Source: Tannerellaceae bacterium (lineage in GTDB: Bacteria; Bacteroidota; Bacteroidia; Bacteroidales; Tannerellaceae). Taken from it: 9,655 nucleotides of DNA. Location: assembly GCA_031273385.1 (NCBI GenBank), contig JAISRY010000117.1, forward strand, positions 1 to 9,655. The letters are read 5' to 3'. This document shows, piece by piece, positions 9,375 through 9,655 of this stretch. Position 1 is the stretch's first letter, and each line of letters opens with the position of its first letter. The position numbers were made by a program, and so were the translations under genes. The notes below the pieces were generated by a model. It was not told the origin of the DNA. It did no database searches and saw nothing but the letters and a program-made list of their open reading frames with translations.

Positions 9375-9380
9375 CTTAAG
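9366..9380. repeat. Short inverted repeat, CTTAAG-CAT-CTTAAG
   Basis: Two copies of the self-complementary hexamer CTTAAG flank a three-base spacer that contains the ATG of the possible small ORF on the minus strand. In RNA it could fold as a 6-bp AT-rich stem with a 3-base loop that would cover that start. The stem is short and of low stability, so a role is only a guess. Confidence 0.35.
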
Positions 9381-9384
9381 AAAC

Positions 9385-9416
9385 AACTCTCCACTCTCAA
9401 CTCTCCACTCTCAACT
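9385..9416. repeat. Tandem 7-bp repeat, (A/C)ACTCTC, four full copies
   Basis: On the plus strand the heptamers are AACTCTC (9385-9391), CACTCTC (9392-9398), AACTCTC (9399-9405) and CACTCTC (9406-9412), followed by a partial AACT. It can equally be read as two exact copies of a 14-bp unit. On the minus strand this gives alternating GAGAGTT and GAGAGTG directly after the T-tract of the terminator. I recall similar heptameric runs between genes in other Bacteroidales, but this needs a search. Their function is not known to me. Confidence 0.8.
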
Positions 9417-9458
9417 AAAAAAAGGTCGCCGGACTCCTCTTCACAGGGGATTCCGGCG
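9417..9458 (-). terminator. Rho-independent terminator for a minus-strand gene to the right
   Basis: On the minus strand, CGCCGGA (9458-9452) pairs with TCCGGCG (9433-9427) over 7 bp. The inner arms 9449-9445 and 9438-9434 add four more pairs around one mismatch, closing a 6-base loop, with two unpaired bases at 9451-9450. After three bases comes a run of seven T (9423-9417). This is the expected shape of an intrinsic terminator. It would insulate pyrG from whatever is transcribed leftward from beyond the window end. Confidence 0.65.
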
Positions 9459-9490
9459 CAATGAATGTAATTATTAAGTCATAAAAACAC

Positions 9491-9535
9491 GCCCTTTTTA
9501 GACAACTTGCTCCACCGCTGTGGAGAAGAAAGGGC
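9491..9535. other. Strong nested hairpin in intergenic DNA
   Basis: Outer arms GCCCTTT (9491-9497) and AAAGGGC (9529-9535) form a 7-bp stem. Inside it CTCCAC (9510-9515) and GTGGAG (9520-9525) form a 6-bp stem with the loop CGCT, leaving 12 unpaired bases on one side and 3 on the other. On the minus strand the outer stem is followed by GTG and five T (9487-9483), so it could be an extra terminator upstream of the one at 9417-9458. It could also be a structured 3' end, a small RNA, or a decayed mobile-element end. The sequence does not decide between them. Confidence 0.45.
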
Positions 9536-9583
9536 TAAACTTAACGTCCAAACATATAAACAAAATAACGATATATAATCATT

Positions 9584-9655
9584 TCATTCCCACCACAAAG
9601 TCGGATACTCCGGCGTACCGCCATTCCATCCGCCACGTGATTTCCAATATGTATT
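9584..9655 (-). CDS. Possible C-terminal end of a minus-strand gene entering from the right, product unknown
   Basis: From the right edge the minus strand is open for 23 codons to TGA (9586-9584), and ends WNGGTPEYPTLWWE, rich in Gly and aromatic residues. This is the end of a protein at most, and I do not recognise the family. The frame is uncertain: the second frame stays open to 9541, and the third ends YAGVSDFVVGMK at a TGA at 9581-9579. I prefer the first because its residue pattern looks most protein-like. Support for some minus-strand gene here comes from the hairpin at 9491-9535 and the terminator at 9417-9458 lying downstream of it. Confidence 0.35.
   Translation of the reverse strand, partial: NTYWKSRGGWNGGTPEYPTLWWE

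Overview
The window looks like an ordinary chromosomal stretch from a member of the Bacteroidetes, probably order Bacteroidales. The evidence is a pyrG-yidC pair of the Bacteroidales type, a YidC with a large periplasmic domain and a very basic tail, mostly AT-rich leaders without strong Shine-Dalgarno sequences, and an exact TAnnTTTG promoter box (the Bacteroidetes -7 element) upstream of pyrG. The coding DNA looks fairly GC-rich by eye. Genus cannot be settled from the sequence alone.

Left half, plus strand (1-4135): a four-gene operon cut by the window edge. It holds aldA (NAD-dependent lactaldehyde/glycolaldehyde dehydrogenase, missing about ten N-terminal residues) followed by lutA, lutB and lutC, the three-subunit iron-sulfur L-lactate oxidation system (YkgEFG in E. 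coli). Spacing is 1 bp, then overlaps of 4 bp and 8 bp. Together they would turn L-lactaldehyde, the usual by-product of fucose or rhamnose breakdown, into L-lactate and then pyruvate. Sugar genes may therefore lie just left of the window.

Middle and right, minus strand (9180 down to 4119): pyrG (CTP synthase), yidC (inner-membrane insertase) and nnr (bifunctional NAD(P)HX repair enzyme), with gaps of 11 and 32 bp, read as one housekeeping operon from a promoter near 9235-9242. The ends of nnr and lutC overlap by 17 bp tail to tail, so the two operons converge with no intergenic terminator.

Right edge (9181-9655): mostly non-coding. It holds the pyrG leader and promoter, a possible 26-codon small ORF that appears frameshifted in a run of six G, a 7-bp tandem repeat, a rho-independent terminator on the minus strand, a second strong hairpin, and probably the last codons of a minus-strand gene entering from outside.

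I found no convincing new multi-gene system. The items most worth checking are the aldA-lutABC arrangement, the small ORF with its G-run, and the structured region between 9385 and 9535.
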